Positions 1 through 8,350 of a stretch of DNA of 23,988 nucleotides are shown here, piece by piece. The notes beneath the pieces were generated by a model. The model was given only the letters and a program-made list of their open reading frames with translations. It searched no databases and was not told the DNA's origin. Positions within the stretch are counted from its first letter, which is position 1; every line of letters begins with the position of its first letter. This stretch comes from Lonsdalea britannica. GTDB taxonomy: Bacteria; Pseudomonadota; Gammaproteobacteria; Enterobacterales; Enterobacteriaceae. The DNA is taken from assembly GCF_946477055.1 (NCBI RefSeq), contig NZ_CAMKXG010000018.1:1-23988 (forward strand), given 5' to 3'. The translations under genes and the position numbers were made by a program.

Positions 1-53
1 TTATTATTGCCGGAATTTGTCATAAACGTCCGAAACAACATAAGGAGGTAGAG

Positions 54-551
54 ATGATAACGGATATTCTGGCTTCACATCTTCAGGTGGTTTTCTGCGG
101 TATCAACCCTGGTCTGTCTACTGCACATCACGGCTATCATTTTGCAAATGCCAATAATCGTTTCTGGCGGGTGATTTATCAGGCGGGGTTTACCCATCGC
201 CAGCTGGCGCCAGAAGAAGAAAGTCTCCTGCCGGATTATGGCTGTGGGATAACGATGCTCGTGGAAAGACCCACCGTGGAAGCTTCCGAGTTGGCACGTC
301 ACGAGTTGAAGCAGGGCGGGGAGCTATTGCGCGAAAAGATGATGCAGTATCAGCCACAAGCTCTTGCCGTGTTGGGTAAGCAGGCGTTTTCCCAGGCGTT
401 TGGCCGCAGCAAAGTGGAATGGGGTCAGCAAGATATTTTTCTGGGACAAACTCAGGTGTGGGTTTTGCCGAATCCGAGCGGATTGAATCGTGCGACGCTG
501 GAATCACTGACGGCATCCTACCATGAGCTCTATCGGGCGTTGCAGGCCTAG
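54..551 (+). CDS. mug: G/U mismatch-specific DNA glycosylase Mug
   Basis: The 165-aa protein matches the length and sequence of the enterobacterial mismatch-specific uracil/thymine DNA glycosylase (about 168 aa in E. coli). The family removes uracil, ethenocytosine and, weakly, thymine opposite guanine, leaving an abasic site for base excision repair in the cytoplasm. The catalytic block GINPG is at residues 16-20, with the catalytic Asn at 18. The second motif, NPSGLNR, is at 140-146 and inserts into the DNA helix. The start is fixed by a strong Shine-Dalgarno sequence (AAGGAGG) about 7 bases upstream. The gene sits beyond the rpoD end of the macromolecular synthesis operon, as in E. coli, and faces a small DUF1090 gene. 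Nothing is truncated. Confidence 0.96.
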   Translation: MITDILASHLQVVFCGINPGLSTAHHGYHFANANNRFWRVIYQAGFTHRQLAPEEESLLPDYGCGITMLVERPTVEASELARHELKQGGELLREKMMQYQPQALAVLGKQAFSQAFGRSKVEWGQQDIFLGQTQVWVLPNPSGLNRATLESLTASYHELYRALQA

Positions 552-569
552 CGATGGAAAGGTAATGAA

Positions 570-621
570 AGAAAAACCGGTCGCGGGACGGAGGCAGTCT
601 CCGCCATCCGCCAACAACCGG
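570..621 (-). terminator. Candidate terminator of the DUF1090 gene
   Basis: On the minus strand an outer CCGG/CCGG pairing encloses a GC-rich stem (GGCGGAG paired with CTCCGTC, with one G-U pair, at 587-605). The hairpin is followed by TTTTTC at 576-571. It lies just downstream of the yqjC-type stop codon and in the convergent gap with mug. The stem is imperfect, so this is a moderate call. Confidence 0.4.
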
Positions 622-636
622 GATATGCTGAATGAG

Positions 637-1026
637 TTAGTGGGTGAGCTCCGCCTGAGCTTGCTTCAGCTCATGGCGCGCTTCTTCCAGTTTGGCGGTT
701 TTTTTGCTGACTTTATCCGCTTTTCCGGACTGCTTGGCCTCCTGAACTTCGCGCTCAAGTTCTTGCACCTTGTGCTGTTTCTCATTGACGTTTTGCTCAC
801 GCTTATTGTGCAGCGCGCTGTCCGTGCAGTTTGCCTTTGCTTCTTTCAGCGCCTTCTCCAGCCCGGCAACGCGGTTGTGATTGCCCTGCGCTTTAGCCTG
901 AGAAATTTCCTGTTCGATGTTGTGCTCTTTTGCCTGACAACCGCTCAGTGAGTGGTTGGCTGCGAAGGAAGAAAATGAGAGGAATGCCGCAAGAGCGATG
1001 CCTGCGTTAAGGTGGTAGGTTTTCAT
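637..1026 (-). CDS. yqjC: Periplasmic DUF1090 family protein, YqjC-like
   Basis: This 129-aa protein has an N-terminal signal peptide: a hydrophobic stretch at residues 8-21, likely cleaved after SFA near residue 22. The mature part is highly charged and helical. Two cysteines (C30 and C67) could form a disulfide. A Lys/Glu/Gln-rich segment, predicted coiled coil, runs from about 70 to the C-terminus. This pattern and the KEAKANCTDSAL stretch match the DUF1090 (YqjC) family of enterobacteria, which has no established biochemical function. In E. coli yqjC lies with yqjD/yqjE; here it lies alone, downstream of rpoD on the same strand and convergent with mug. The family call is fairly safe. Orthology to E. 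coli yqjC is an inference from similarity. Confidence 0.85.
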   Translation of the reverse strand: MKTYHLNAGIALAAFLSFSSFAANHSLSGCQAKEHNIEQEISQAKAQGNHNRVAGLEKALKEAKANCTDSALHNKREQNVNEKQHKVQELEREVQEAKQSGKADKVSKKTAKLEEARHELKQAQAELTH

Positions 1027-1056
1027 CTGTTTTTGCCTGTATGTCTGTAGGAAGGG

Positions 1057-1090
1057 TAAGTATAGGATCGGCTTACCGATCCTATACTTA
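1057..1090 (-). terminator. Perfect 15-bp inverted repeat after rpoD, probable terminator
   Basis: TAAGTATAGGATCGG at 1057-1071 and its exact complement at 1076-1090 are separated by a 4-base loop. The repeat starts 12 bases beyond the rpoD stop codon, the usual position for the end of the operon transcript. On the minus strand the hairpin is followed by ACCCTTCC and not a uridine run, so it is either a weak intrinsic terminator or a 3'-end stabilising hairpin. Confidence 0.55.
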
Positions 1091-1101
1091 AACAGACAGA
1101 A

Positions 1102-2937
1102 TTAGTCGTCCAGGAAGCTGCGAAGCACTTCGGAACGGCTAGGATGACGCAGTTTACGCAGAGCTTTAGCTTCAATCTGACGGATACGTTCACGCGTAAC
1201 GTCAAACTGTTTGCCGACTTCTTCCAGCGTATGGTCGGTGTTCATGTCGATACCAAAGCGCATGCGCAATACTTTCGCTTCGCGGGCCGTCAGGCCTGCC
1301 AGAACGTCATGCGTTGCAGAACGCAGGCTTTCTGATGTAGCTGAGTCCAGCGGCAGCTCCAGCGTGGTATCTTCAATGAAGTCACCCAGATGCGAATCTT
1401 CATCATCACCGATCGGCGTTTCCATCGAGATAGGTTCTTTCGCGATCTTCAAGACTTTGCGGATTTTGTCTTCCGGCATCAGCATACGTTCTGCCAGCTC
1501 TTCCGGCGTCGGTTCGCGACCCATTTCCTGCAGCATCTGGCGCGAAATACGATTGAGTTTGTTGATGGTTTCAATCATATGCACCGGGATACGGATGGTA
1601 CGCGCCTGGTCGGCGATAGAGCGAGTGATGGCCTGACGAATCCACCAAGTGGCGTAGGTCGAGAACTTGTAACCGCGACGATATTCAAACTTGTCTACGG
1701 CTTTCATCAAACCAATGTTCCCTTCCTGAATCAGATCCAGGAACTGCAGGCCACGGTTGGTGTATTTTTTGGCGATGGAGATCACCAAACGCAGGTTCGC
1801 CTCAACCATCTCTTTCTTGGCACGGCGCGCCTTCGCTTCACCAATCGACATACGGCGGTTGATGTCTTTAACCTGCTCGATCGTTAGTCCGGTTTCTTCT
1901 TCGATCTGCTGCAGTTTCAACATGCTGCGATGAACGTCGTCCTGCACTTCGCGCAGTTTTTCGGACCACGGTTTATTCATGGCCAGAGCCGCATCGAACC
2001 ATTTATCGTTGGTTTCGTTGCCGCCAAACAGCGTCACAAAGTTTTTCTTCGGCATTTTGCACTGCTCGATGCAGTACTTCATGATCAGACGTTCCTGCGT
2101 GCGCACGCGATCCATCATGGTGCGCATGCTGCTGACCAGGAAGTCGAACTGTTTAGGGACCAGACGGAACTGTTTGAAGACTTCGGACAGATTCAGAATT
2201 TCCAGCGCGGCTTTGGCATGACTGCGACCGTTAGCCTTGATGGTCTGACGAGTCACTTCATACTGATCGCGCAGCTCGGTAAATTTCTGACGAGCCAGTT
2301 CTGGATCGATGCTGTTGTCGTCATCGCTGTCGTCATCGTCGTCGTCGTCATCGTTGTCATCGAGTTCTTTGCTGGGAAGCTCGGAGCCCACGTGAGTCGC
2401 GGTGGGTGCGATGTCTTCTTCCGCATTGGGATCGACAAAACCGGTGATCAGATCGGATAAGCGGCTTTCGCCGGCTTCAACGCGATCATACTGATCCAAC
2501 AGGTAGGTGATGGCTTCCGGATACTCGGCCACAGAGCACTGAACTTGGTTAATACCATCTTCAATGCGTTTGGCGATATCAATCTCACCTTCGCGCGTCA
2601 GAAGTTCAACGGTACCCATTTCACGCATGTACATGCGCACTGGGTCGGTCGTGCGGCCAATTTCGGATTCAACGCTGGATAACACCTGCGCAGCTGCCTC
2701 TGCCGCATCTTCGTCTGCGTCATTGGTATTTTCTGCCAGCAGAAGATCATCTGCATCCGGTGCTTCTTCCATCACCTGGATGCCCATGTCATTAATCATC
2801 TGGATGATGTCTTCGATCTGGTCGGAGTCGATGATATCTTCCGGCAGATGGTCATTGACCTCAGCATAGGTCAGGTAGCCTTGCTCTTTACCACGTGTGA
2901 CAAGAAGCTTGAGCTGTGACTGCGGGTTTTGCTCCAT
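1102..2937 (-). CDS. rpoD: RNA polymerase housekeeping sigma factor RpoD (sigma-70)
   Basis: The 611-aa protein is the primary sigma factor, which directs core RNA polymerase to -35/-10 promoters (613 aa in E. coli). Visible in order are region 1.1 (from [12 protein letters not shown]), region 1.2 and the acidic non-conserved region with a long Asp run near residues 185-200. Then come region 2 (core binding and -10 recognition, with [18 protein letters not shown] and [10 protein letters not shown]), region 3, and region 4.2 ([20 protein letters not shown]), which binds the -35 element. The start at MEQNPQ is chosen because it matches the family N-terminus; an in-frame ATG 60 bases upstream would add a non-homologous tail. 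It is the last gene of rpsU-dnaG-rpoD, about 150 bases after dnaG. In E. coli extra promoters inside dnaG serve rpoD; none was assigned here. Confidence 0.98.
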   Translation of the reverse strand: MEQNPQSQLKLLVTRGKEQGYLTYAEVNDHLPEDIIDSDQIEDIIQMINDMGIQVMEEAPDADDLLLAENTNDADEDAAEAAAQVLSSVESEIGRTTDPVRMYMREMGTVELLTREGEIDIAKRIEDGINQVQCSVAEYPEAITYLLDQYDRVEAGESRLSDLITGFVDPNAEEDIAPTATHVGSELPSKELDDNDDDDDDDDSDDDNSIDPELARQKFTELRDQYEVTRQTIKANGRSHAKAALEILNLSEVFKQFRLVPKQFDFLVSSMRTMMDRVRTQERLIMKYCIEQCKMPKKNFVTLFGGNETNDKWFDAALAMNKPWSEKLREVQDDVHRSMLKLQQIEEETGLTIEQVKDINRRMSIGEAKARRAKKEMVEANLRLVISIAKKYTNRGLQFLDLIQEGNIGLMKAVDKFEYRRGYKFSTYATWWIRQAITRSIADQARTIRIPVHMIETINKLNRISRQMLQEMGREPTPEELAERMLMPEDKIRKVLKIAKEPISMETPIGDDEDSHLGDFIEDTTLELPLDSATSESLRSATHDVLAGLTAREAKVLRMRFGIDMNTDHTLEEVGKQFDVTRERIRQIEAKALRKLRHPSRSEVLRSFLDD

Positions 2938-2977
2938 AAGACGGTATCCACACTTCAGAGTATTTGGGTTGGTGTCG

Positions 2978-3062
2978 GTCAGCGTAATCGCTGACAATAA
3001 CAGTAGGGGTTTTTGCTATCGCCGCAGCCCCCGTCACGGCACTCTGTAGGGTTCAACCCTAC
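2978..3062 (-). other. dnaG-rpoD intercistronic hairpins
   Basis: The 152-base space between dnaG and rpoD holds two clean inverted repeats. GTCAGCG/CGCTGAC lies at 2978-2984 and 2989-2995 with a 4-base loop. GTAGGG/CCCTAC lies at 3046-3051 and 3057-3062 and extends to 8-bp arms around one base. Neither is followed by a uridine run on the minus strand, so they look like mRNA processing or stabilising structures. Processing between these two genes is known in E. coli. The role here is inferred. Confidence 0.4.
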
Positions 3063-3089
3063 TATTTATCGGCAATTAAGCCTCGGTAA

Positions 3090-4844
3090 TCAGTTTTTTC
3101 TTGTAAGGGCCAGCTGCAATGACCAGAGTTCTTTTCGTTCTTCCGCACTGAGCCCATGGGTTCTATCTCGGGCTATCAGCGTGTCCAGACGAAGCTGCAG
3201 CAGTTGATCGTAAAGTTCAGCCAGGCTGATCCTGAATTTTTCCTCGATCTCCTCATCTACGATCATATGGTTCCAGGCGGCCATGGTTTCAAGCTGTTTG
3301 CGATATTGACTGTCGCGATATTTTTCCAACAACAGTCCCATGCTCATGCCCGGACTTTCATTGCAGGTCTGAACCAGATCGAGGAATAAGCCCAGTCCCG
3401 CCATTTTACTTTCGTCGCTGCCTTCCAGCGCAAGCGCCGGTACCTCGGCCGCCAGCCGGGGATTTTGTACTAAAAGTCCTATCAGTATACGCATAGTTGT
3501 GACTTTTAGCCGTGGAGGCTGATAAGACGATGAGTGCTCCGTCGTCTTGGGCATCAAACGGTCAAGCTGGGAATCATCCAGCAATCCCAGCTTTTTGCCC
3601 AACTGCTGGCGTAAATATAACCGCAGCGTTTCGCCCGGCACCTGACCGATCAGCGGCAGTGCCAACGTACTCAACTTGGTACGGCCATCCGGCGTGCTCA
3701 TGTCGACCTGTTGCAACAGCGTGTCGAACAGGAATGAAGATAGCGGCATTGCCTGTTCGATACGCTGCTCAAAAGCGGCTTTCCCTTCCTGCCTCACCAG
3801 CGTGTCCGGGTCTTCGCCATCTGGTAAAAACATGAACAGCAGTTGGCGTCCATCGTCCAGATAAGGCAGGGCTGTTTCCAGCGCGCGCCAGGCCGCATCT
3901 CGCCCGGCTCTATCACCGTCGTAACAGCAGACAACGCGATCGGTAGCGCGGAAGAGCAACTGAATGTGATCAGCTGTCGTTGACGTCCCCAGAGAAGCCA
4001 CGGCATAGTCAATGCCGAACTGCGCCAGAGCGACGACGTCCATATACCCTTCCACCACCAACAGCTGTCTCAGCTCGGGGTGTTTTTGCTGAGCTTCATA
4101 CAGGCCATAGAGCTGGCGACCCTTATGAAAGATCTCTGTTTCCGGCGAGTTTAGATATTTGGGAACGCCGTCCCCTAACACCCGACCGCCGAATGCGATA
4201 ACGCGTCCTCGTTTATCCCGGATAGGGAACATGACGCGTTCGCGGAAACGATCGTAAGTTCGCCCTTGATCGTTAGTCACCAACATGCCCGCATCGTTCA
4301 GCGTTCTTTTATCTTCGCTGCTGCGGCCAAAACGTTTTAACGCGTTATCCCAACCGGGCGGCGCGCATCCAATCGCAAAATGCCTGATGATGTCGTCACT
4401 TAGACCACGTTTCGCCAGATAGGTTTTGGCTGGGGTGCCGGCGGGCTGATGTAGAGTATGTTGGTAAAACGTGCTCAATTGTTCCATCAGCTCGTACAGG
4501 CTCTGCCGCTGATGACGTTCGAGCTGAGTGGGCCCTGAACCTGCCTCGTAAGGCACCTCAAGGCCATGCATAGTCGCCAGTTCCTCAATAGTTTCAACGA
4601 ATTCCAGTCTGTCGAAATTCATCAAAAAATCGATGGCGTTACCATGAGCACCACAGCCGAAACAGTGGTAGAACTGCTTATCGCCGTTAACAGTGAATGA
4701 AGGGGTTTTCTCGTGATGAAATGGACAACACGCGTGATAATTTTTGCCCTGTTTCTTCAGCTTCACGCGCGCGTCGATCAAGTCGACGATGTCGGTGCGA
4801 GCCAACAGGTCACCAATAAATACGCGTGGAATTCGTCCAGCCAT
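3090..4844 (-). CDS. dnaG: DNA primase DnaG
   Basis: The 584-aa primase synthesises RNA primers for Okazaki fragments and origin firing at the replisome, partnering DnaB helicase. An N-terminal zinc-binding domain is visible (CPFH near residue 40 and CFGCG near 61). It is followed by the TOPRIM catalytic core (VVEGYMDVVAL, then CCYDGDRAGRDAAWRAL with the metal-binding DGD) and a C-terminal helicase-binding domain after about residue 435. The start is placed at MAGRIP, the family start, which has AGGGGC upstream. Five extra codons (MNQGL) are open but their ATG lacks a ribosome binding site. It is the middle gene of rpsU-dnaG-rpoD. No frameshift or missing motif is seen. Confidence 0.98.
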   Translation of the reverse strand: MAGRIPRVFIGDLLARTDIVDLIDARVKLKKQGKNYHACCPFHHEKTPSFTVNGDKQFYHCFGCGAHGNAIDFLMNFDRLEFVETIEELATMHGLEVPYEAGSGPTQLERHQRQSLYELMEQLSTFYQHTLHQPAGTPAKTYLAKRGLSDDIIRHFAIGCAPPGWDNALKRFGRSSEDKRTLNDAGMLVTNDQGRTYDRFRERVMFPIRDKRGRVIAFGGRVLGDGVPKYLNSPETEIFHKGRQLYGLYEAQQKHPELRQLLVVEGYMDVVALAQFGIDYAVASLGTSTTADHIQLLFRATDRVVCCYDGDRAGRDAAWRALETALPYLDDGRQLLFMFLPDGEDPDTLVRQEGKAAFEQRIEQAMPLSSFLFDTLLQQVDMSTPDGRTKLSTLALPLIGQVPGETLRLYLRQQLGKKLGLLDDSQLDRLMPKTTEHSSSYQPPRLKVTTMRILIGLLVQNPRLAAEVPALALEGSDESKMAGLGLFLDLVQTCNESPGMSMGLLLEKYRDSQYRKQLETMAAWNHMIVDEEIEEKFRISLAELYDQLLQLRLDTLIARDRTHGLSAEERKELWSLQLALTRKN

Positions 4845-4865
4845 AAGCCCCTGATTCATAGCTTA

Positions 4866-4907
4866 TAAACGACAACAAGCCGCGCATTCCTTTCGGAAAT
4901 GCACGGC
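4866..4907 (-). terminator. Attenuator-like terminator between rpsU and dnaG
   Basis: On the minus strand a stem of GCCGTGCATTTCC and GGAATGCGCGGC (one G-U pair, one bulge) with a 4-base loop is followed by TTGTTGTCGTTT. It sits 63 bases after the rpsU stop codon and just before dnaG. A leaky terminator at this point is a known device in E. coli that keeps DnaG far below S21. The same role is inferred here. Confidence 0.7.
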
Positions 4908-4969
4908 CTTCGTATGCAACTGCTAAGTCTGCGGATTAATCACGCGATCGGAGGCGGCACCTCCTAAAA

Positions 4970-5197
<228 letters not shown>

Positions 5198-5252
5198 TCA
5201 ATAAATTCGGTTTGTCGCTGACCTGGTGCCAGCCTTTTCAAAATGGTGCGGA

Positions 5253-5282
5253 ATTCTACTGCAACTACGAGGTCGTTGTAAA
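5253..5282 (-). promoter_or_regulatory. Sigma-70 promoter of rpsU-dnaG-rpoD
   Basis: On the minus strand TTTACA (5282-5277) and TAGAAT (5258-5253) are separated by 18 bases and followed by a GC-rich discriminator (TCCGCACC). Each hexamer differs from consensus by one base. The position, about 70 bases from the rpsU ATG, fits the main operon promoter. Confidence 0.7.
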
Positions 5283-5405
5283 GCACTGCGGCAATAACAA
5301 ACCTCGCGGTCTTATGTCCACGCTCAAATGGGAGCGCTTATGGTAGACTATTCGCCGCTTGAAGCAAGCCGCTTGTTAACCGTAACCGAGAGTGAAAAAA
5401 CAGCA

Positions 5406-6419
5406 ATGCGCGTATTGGGTATTGAAACGTCCTGTGATGAAACGGGAGTCGCGATTTATGACACTGAAGCCGGTCTGCTGGCAAATCAGCTCTACAGCCA
5501 GGTCAAACTGCACGCAGATTATGGCGGTGTCGTTCCAGAGCTCGCTTCCCGCGATCACGTCCGTAAAACCGTACCCTTGATTCAGGCGGCCTTGAAGGAA
5601 GCTGGGCTGCAGCGCAAAGATATCGACGGGATCGCCTATACGGCTGGTCCCGGTCTGGTGGGAGCGCTGTTGGTTGGCGCAACGGTCGGGCGTTCTTTAG
5701 CGTTTGCGTGGGATGTTCCGGCCATTCCTGTTCATCACATGGAAGGTCATCTGCTTGCCCCTATGCTGGAAGGAAATCCTCCTGCGTTTCCATTTGTCGC
5801 GTTGTTGGTTTCGGGAGGACACACCCAGTTAATCAGCGTGACGGGGATCGGCGAATACCGCTTGCTGGGTGAGTCAATTGACGATGCTGCGGGCGAAGCG
5901 TTTGATAAAACCGCGAAGCTGTTGGGGCTCGATTACCCCGGTGGTCCGCTATTGTCGAAAATGGCCCAGTCAGGGCAGGCAGGACGCTTCACGTTCCCTC
6001 GTCCGATGACCGACCGGCCTGGACTGGATTTCAGTTTTTCCGGACTGAAAACTTTTGCCGCGAATACGATTCGTGAACAGGGCAAAGACGAGCAAACTCA
6101 GGCGGATATCGCGCGGGCATTTGAAGATGCCGTGGTGGACACGTTAGCAATTAAGTGCCGACGGGCGCTGGATGAAACTGGATTTAAACGACTCGTCATC
6201 GCCGGTGGCGTCAGCGCTAACCGCACATTGCGAGAAAGACTGGCTGAAGTGATGGCTAAACGCGGTGGCGAAGTGTTCTATGCTCGTCCTGAGTTCTGTA
6301 CAGACAATGGCGCGATGATCGCCTACGCAGGGGCCATCCGTTTGCGGCAGGGTGGAACGACGGCATTGGGCGTGACGGTGCGGCCGCGTTGGCCGCTGGC
6401 TGAATTACCGCCTCTGTGA
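5406..6419 (+). CDS. tsaD: tRNA N6-threonylcarbamoyladenosine transferase subunit TsaD
   Basis: The 337-aa protein (identical in length to E. coli TsaD, formerly YgjD) is the catalytic subunit. With TsaB and TsaE it transfers threonylcarbamoyl from the TsaC product to A37 of ANN-decoding tRNAs. The ASKHA-fold ATPase motifs are visible: the N-terminal [10 protein letters not shown], the metal-binding HMEGH with His111 and His115, SGGHTQL, and the C-terminal [10 protein letters not shown] and [13 protein letters not shown]. The start at [12 protein letters not shown] matches the family; the open frame continues 26 codons upstream without homology. It diverges from rpsU as in E. coli. Its 3' side is unusual: the stop codon lies 6 bp from the argR stop. 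Confidence 0.97.
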   Translation: MRVLGIETSCDETGVAIYDTEAGLLANQLYSQVKLHADYGGVVPELASRDHVRKTVPLIQAALKEAGLQRKDIDGIAYTAGPGLVGALLVGATVGRSLAFAWDVPAIPVHHMEGHLLAPMLEGNPPAFPFVALLVSGGHTQLISVTGIGEYRLLGESIDDAAGEAFDKTAKLLGLDYPGGPLLSKMAQSGQAGRFTFPRPMTDRPGLDFSFSGLKTFAANTIREQGKDEQTQADIARAFEDAVVDTLAIKCRRALDETGFKRLVIAGGVSANRTLRERLAEVMAKRGGEVFYARPEFCTDNGAMIAYAGAIRLRQGGTTALGVTVRPRWPLAELPPL

Positions 6420-6424
6420 GGCGG
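6408..6424. other. Hairpin spanning the tsaD stop codon in the tsaD/argR convergence
   Basis: CCGCCTC (6408-6414) and GAGGCGG (6418-6424) form a perfect 7-bp stem around 3 bases. The tsaD TGA lies in the loop and right arm, and the argR stop begins 2 bases beyond. There is no T-run on either side, so intrinsic termination is doubtful, but no other termination signal was seen between these convergent genes. Confidence 0.45.
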
Positions 6425-6425
6425 C

Positions 6426-6896
6426 TTACAGCTCTTGTTCAAACAAGGCGAGAATGGCTTCGTAGAGCTGTTTCACGCTGAAGCCCTTTGCCGGGGTAGT
6501 AAATATGGTGTCATCCCCGGCAATCGTTCCGAGTATCCCTTCTGATTTCCCCAGAGAATCCAACAGCCGTGCGATGAGCTGAGCGGCACCCGGACTTGTG
6601 TGAATGACGACGACCGATTCATTGAAGTCCACGTCCCGCACCAGATTTTTTAACGGACTGGAGGTGGTCGGCACACCAAGTTCTGCGGGAAGGCAGTAAA
6701 CCATCTCCATCTTGGCGTTGCGAGTACGGACTGCGCCAAATTTGGTGAGCATTCTTGAGACTTTGGACTGGTTAATATTTTCAAATCCCTCGTCCTGCAG
6801 TGCCTGCACAATCTCGCTCTGAGAACTGAATTTTTCTTCTTTTAATAGCGCATTGAACGCCTTAACCAAATCTTCTTGCTTTGTTGAATGACGCAT
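6426..6896 (-). CDS. argR: Arginine repressor ArgR
   Basis: The 156-aa protein equals E. coli ArgR in length. It is a hexameric, arginine-activated repressor of arginine biosynthesis and a cofactor in some site-specific recombination. The N-terminal winged helix contains [21 protein letters not shown] (about residues 42-62). The C-terminal oligomerisation and arginine-binding domain contains [16 protein letters not shown] and the [10 protein letters not shown] loop, whose Asp pair near 128-129 contacts arginine. The start at MRHSTKQ follows the family; an ATG six codons upstream is open but adds non-homologous residues, and neither has a strong ribosome binding site. The gene diverges from mdh, as in E. 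coli. An ARG box over its promoter indicates autoregulation. Confidence 0.96.
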   Translation of the reverse strand: MRHSTKQEDLVKAFNALLKEEKFSSQSEIVQALQDEGFENINQSKVSRMLTKFGAVRTRNAKMEMVYCLPAELGVPTTSSPLKNLVRDVDFNESVVVIHTSPGAAQLIARLLDSLGKSEGILGTIAGDDTIFTTPAKGFSVKQLYEAILALFEQEL

Positions 6897-6930
6897 TTGG
6901 CTGCGGTCCATCATTGTTAATCATAACGAT

Positions 6931-6959
6931 ATTATGCTGTGGAATGAATTTTTATGCAA
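6931..6959 (-). promoter_or_regulatory. argR promoter with overlapping ARG box
   Basis: On the minus strand TTGCAT (6959-6954) and CATAAT (6936-6931) are 17 bases apart. The plus-strand sequence TGAATTTTTATGCA at 6945-6958 fits the ARG-box pattern TGAATWWWWATTCA with one mismatch and overlaps the -35 element and spacer. A second, more degenerate box may lie over the -10. This arrangement matches known ArgR autorepression. Confidence 0.65.
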
Positions 6960-7033
6960 TCTGGGCGCCTAGCCAATCGATATAATGCGTTTTGGTGAGG
7001 AAAGAGTTGCTAGTCGAAAATAAAACTGGAGAA

Positions 7034-7049
7034 TGTGCGCCTACTCACA
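7034..7049 (+). promoter_or_regulatory. CRP-like site upstream of mdh
   Basis: TGTGC-GCCTAC-TCACA matches nine of the ten core positions of the CRP pattern TGTGA-N6-TCACA and is flanked by AA on the left and CAA on the right. It lies about 300 bases before mdh and 75 bases from the argR promoter. CRP control of mdh is known in E. coli. Which promoter this site serves is not clear. Confidence 0.5.
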
Positions 7050-7247
7050 CAAAGGTAACTGAAATGTTACTCAAGTGTTGTGGGTTGTTATTTGTTTGCC
7101 ATGATTAATCTGTACATGCTCAGCTAATGAGCGGGGGCAGTCATTATGGCGTATAACGCCCTGTTACTTTACTTACCTTAATTACAATTTTGTAACCTGT
7201 GTACATTTTAATTTATTATTAGTCAGATAGCGCTCTCGACGCGCTGA

Positions 7248-7275
7248 TTGGTTGCCTGATTCTACTTTTTATTAT
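7248..7275 (+). promoter_or_regulatory. Candidate mdh promoter
   Basis: TTGGTT at 7248-7253 and TATTAT at 7270-7275 are separated by 16 bases, about 70 bases before the mdh start. Both hexamers are moderate matches, and the region is AT-rich enough to give chance hits. Confidence 0.35.
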
Positions 7276-7346
7276 GAGCACGGACGTTTGTAACGAAACA
7301 AATCCACGGCATATTTAACTAATGATAATAAAATAAGGAGTTTAAG

Positions 7347-8285
7347 ATGAAAGTTGCTGTTCTTGGAGCCGCCGGTGGTATCGGTCAGTCTCTGGCACTT
7401 CTTCTCAAAACCCAGCTTCCTTCAGGCTCAGAGCTATCACTTTATGATATTGCGCCCGTAACGCCAGGTGTAGCTGTAGATTTAAGTCACATCCCCACAG
7501 CAGTAAAAATCAAAGGTTTTTGCGGCGAAGATGCGGCTCCGGCACTGGAAGGGGCAGACGTCGTTCTGATCTCCGCCGGTGTGGCTCGTAAGCCGGGCAT
7601 GGATCGTTCCGACCTGTTCAACGTCAATGCAGGCATCGTCCGTAATTTGGTCGAGCAAGTCGCACGTGTTTGTCCTAACGCTTGCCTCGGTATTATCACC
7701 AACCCGGTCAACACTATTGTGGCTATTGCCGCGGAAGTATTGAAAAAAGCCGGCGTTTATAATCGAAATAAACTCTTCGGCGTGACAACACTGGATATCA
7801 TTCGCTCCAACGTTTTTGCCGCTGAGCTTAAAGGCAAACAACCACAGGACATCGAAGTGCCTGTGATTGGCGGCCACTCCGGCGTGACTATTCTGCCGTT
7901 GCTATCGCAAATCCCTGGACTCAACTTTACTGAACAGGAAGCGGCCGCTCTCACAGATCGTATTCAGCATGCAGGCACGGAAGTGGTTGAAGCTAAAGCC
8001 GGAGGCGGTTCTGCAACCTTGTCCATGGGCCAGGCGGCTGCACGTTTCGGCGTCTCTTTGGTTCGTGCGTTGCAAGGCGAAAGCGACATTGTGGAATGTG
8101 CGTATGTTGAAAGCGATGGCGAATATGCCCACTTCTTTGCTCAGCCGTTGTTACTGGGCAAAGAAGGCATCGCCCAGCGTATGCCTATTGGCCCTCTTAG
8201 CGACTTCGAGCAGCGCTCTCTGGATGAGATGCTGGAGACGTTAAAAGAAGATATTGCGATGGGCGTCGCCTTCGTCAATAAGTAA
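7347..8285 (+). CDS. mdh: NAD-dependent malate dehydrogenase
   Basis: The 312-aa enzyme interconverts malate and oxaloacetate with NAD in the TCA cycle, in the cytoplasm. The length and nearly all residues match enterobacterial Mdh. The Rossmann motif GAAGGIG is at residues 7-13. The mobile-loop and substrate arginines are in [18 protein letters not shown] binds cofactor and substrate, and the catalytic His177 lies in IGGHSG. A strong ribosome binding site (TAAGGAG) precedes the ATG. The gene is monocistronic, with its own strong terminator 30 bases downstream, and diverges from argR. Its downstream neighbour, nlp, is not the E. coli neighbour. Confidence 0.98.
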   Translation: MKVAVLGAAGGIGQSLALLLKTQLPSGSELSLYDIAPVTPGVAVDLSHIPTAVKIKGFCGEDAAPALEGADVVLISAGVARKPGMDRSDLFNVNAGIVRNLVEQVARVCPNACLGIITNPVNTIVAIAAEVLKKAGVYNRNKLFGVTTLDIIRSNVFAAELKGKQPQDIEVPVIGGHSGVTILPLLSQIPGLNFTEQEAAALTDRIQHAGTEVVEAKAGGGSATLSMGQAAARFGVSLVRALQGESDIVECAYVESDGEYAHFFAQPLLLGKEGIAQRMPIGPLSDFEQRSLDEMLETLKEDIAMGVAFVNK

Positions 8286-8314
8286 CCTTCACTGTACGTC
8301 CAGGTGTCGAATAC

Positions 8315-8347
8315 AAGCCGGAGAATTTTTTCTCCGGCTTTTTTTTT
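8315..8347 (+). terminator. mdh terminator
   Basis: AAGCCGGAGA pairs with TCTCCGGCTT around a short AT loop and is followed directly by a run of T residues (8339-8347). This is a textbook intrinsic terminator. The convergent nlp gene ends only 4 bases beyond the T-run, so the hairpin may also help end nlp transcripts. Confidence 0.92.
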
Positions 8348-8350
8348 CGT

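Larger units (their letters stand above)
6960..7346. promoter_or_regulatory. argR-mdh regulatory gap
   Basis: The argR-mdh space is AT-rich, with no supported gene. Its argR-proximal end carries the argR promoter and ARG box. It also contains a good CRP-like site near 7034 and GTAAC/GTTAC inverted half-sites near 7055-7072. Repeated TTAC/GTTA runs near 7160-7195 could be ArcA or other global-regulator sites. mdh of E. coli is controlled by ArcA and CRP, so such sites are expected, but individual assignments other than the CRP-like one are weak. The mdh ribosome binding site TAAGGAG is at its right end. Confidence 0.5.

Noticed and set aside
523..951. 142-codon plus-strand open frame with hydrophobic stretches
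   Set aside because: It is the reverse of the DUF1090 gene; its hydrophobicity is the complement of Glu/Lys-rich coding and it overlaps the end of mug.
1930..2460. Plus-strand open frame with a Val/Ile-rich repeat opposite rpoD
   Set aside because: The Val/Ile run is the complement of the rpoD Asp tract; there is no independent evidence of coding.
2938..2997. Longer rpoD N-terminus starting at 2997
   Set aside because: The extra 20 residues have no counterpart in RpoD, and the sequence before MEQNPQ matches the usual untranslated leader.
5328..5405. Longer tsaD N-terminus
   Set aside because: The 26 extra residues precede the invariant [12 protein letters not shown] start and are not homologous.
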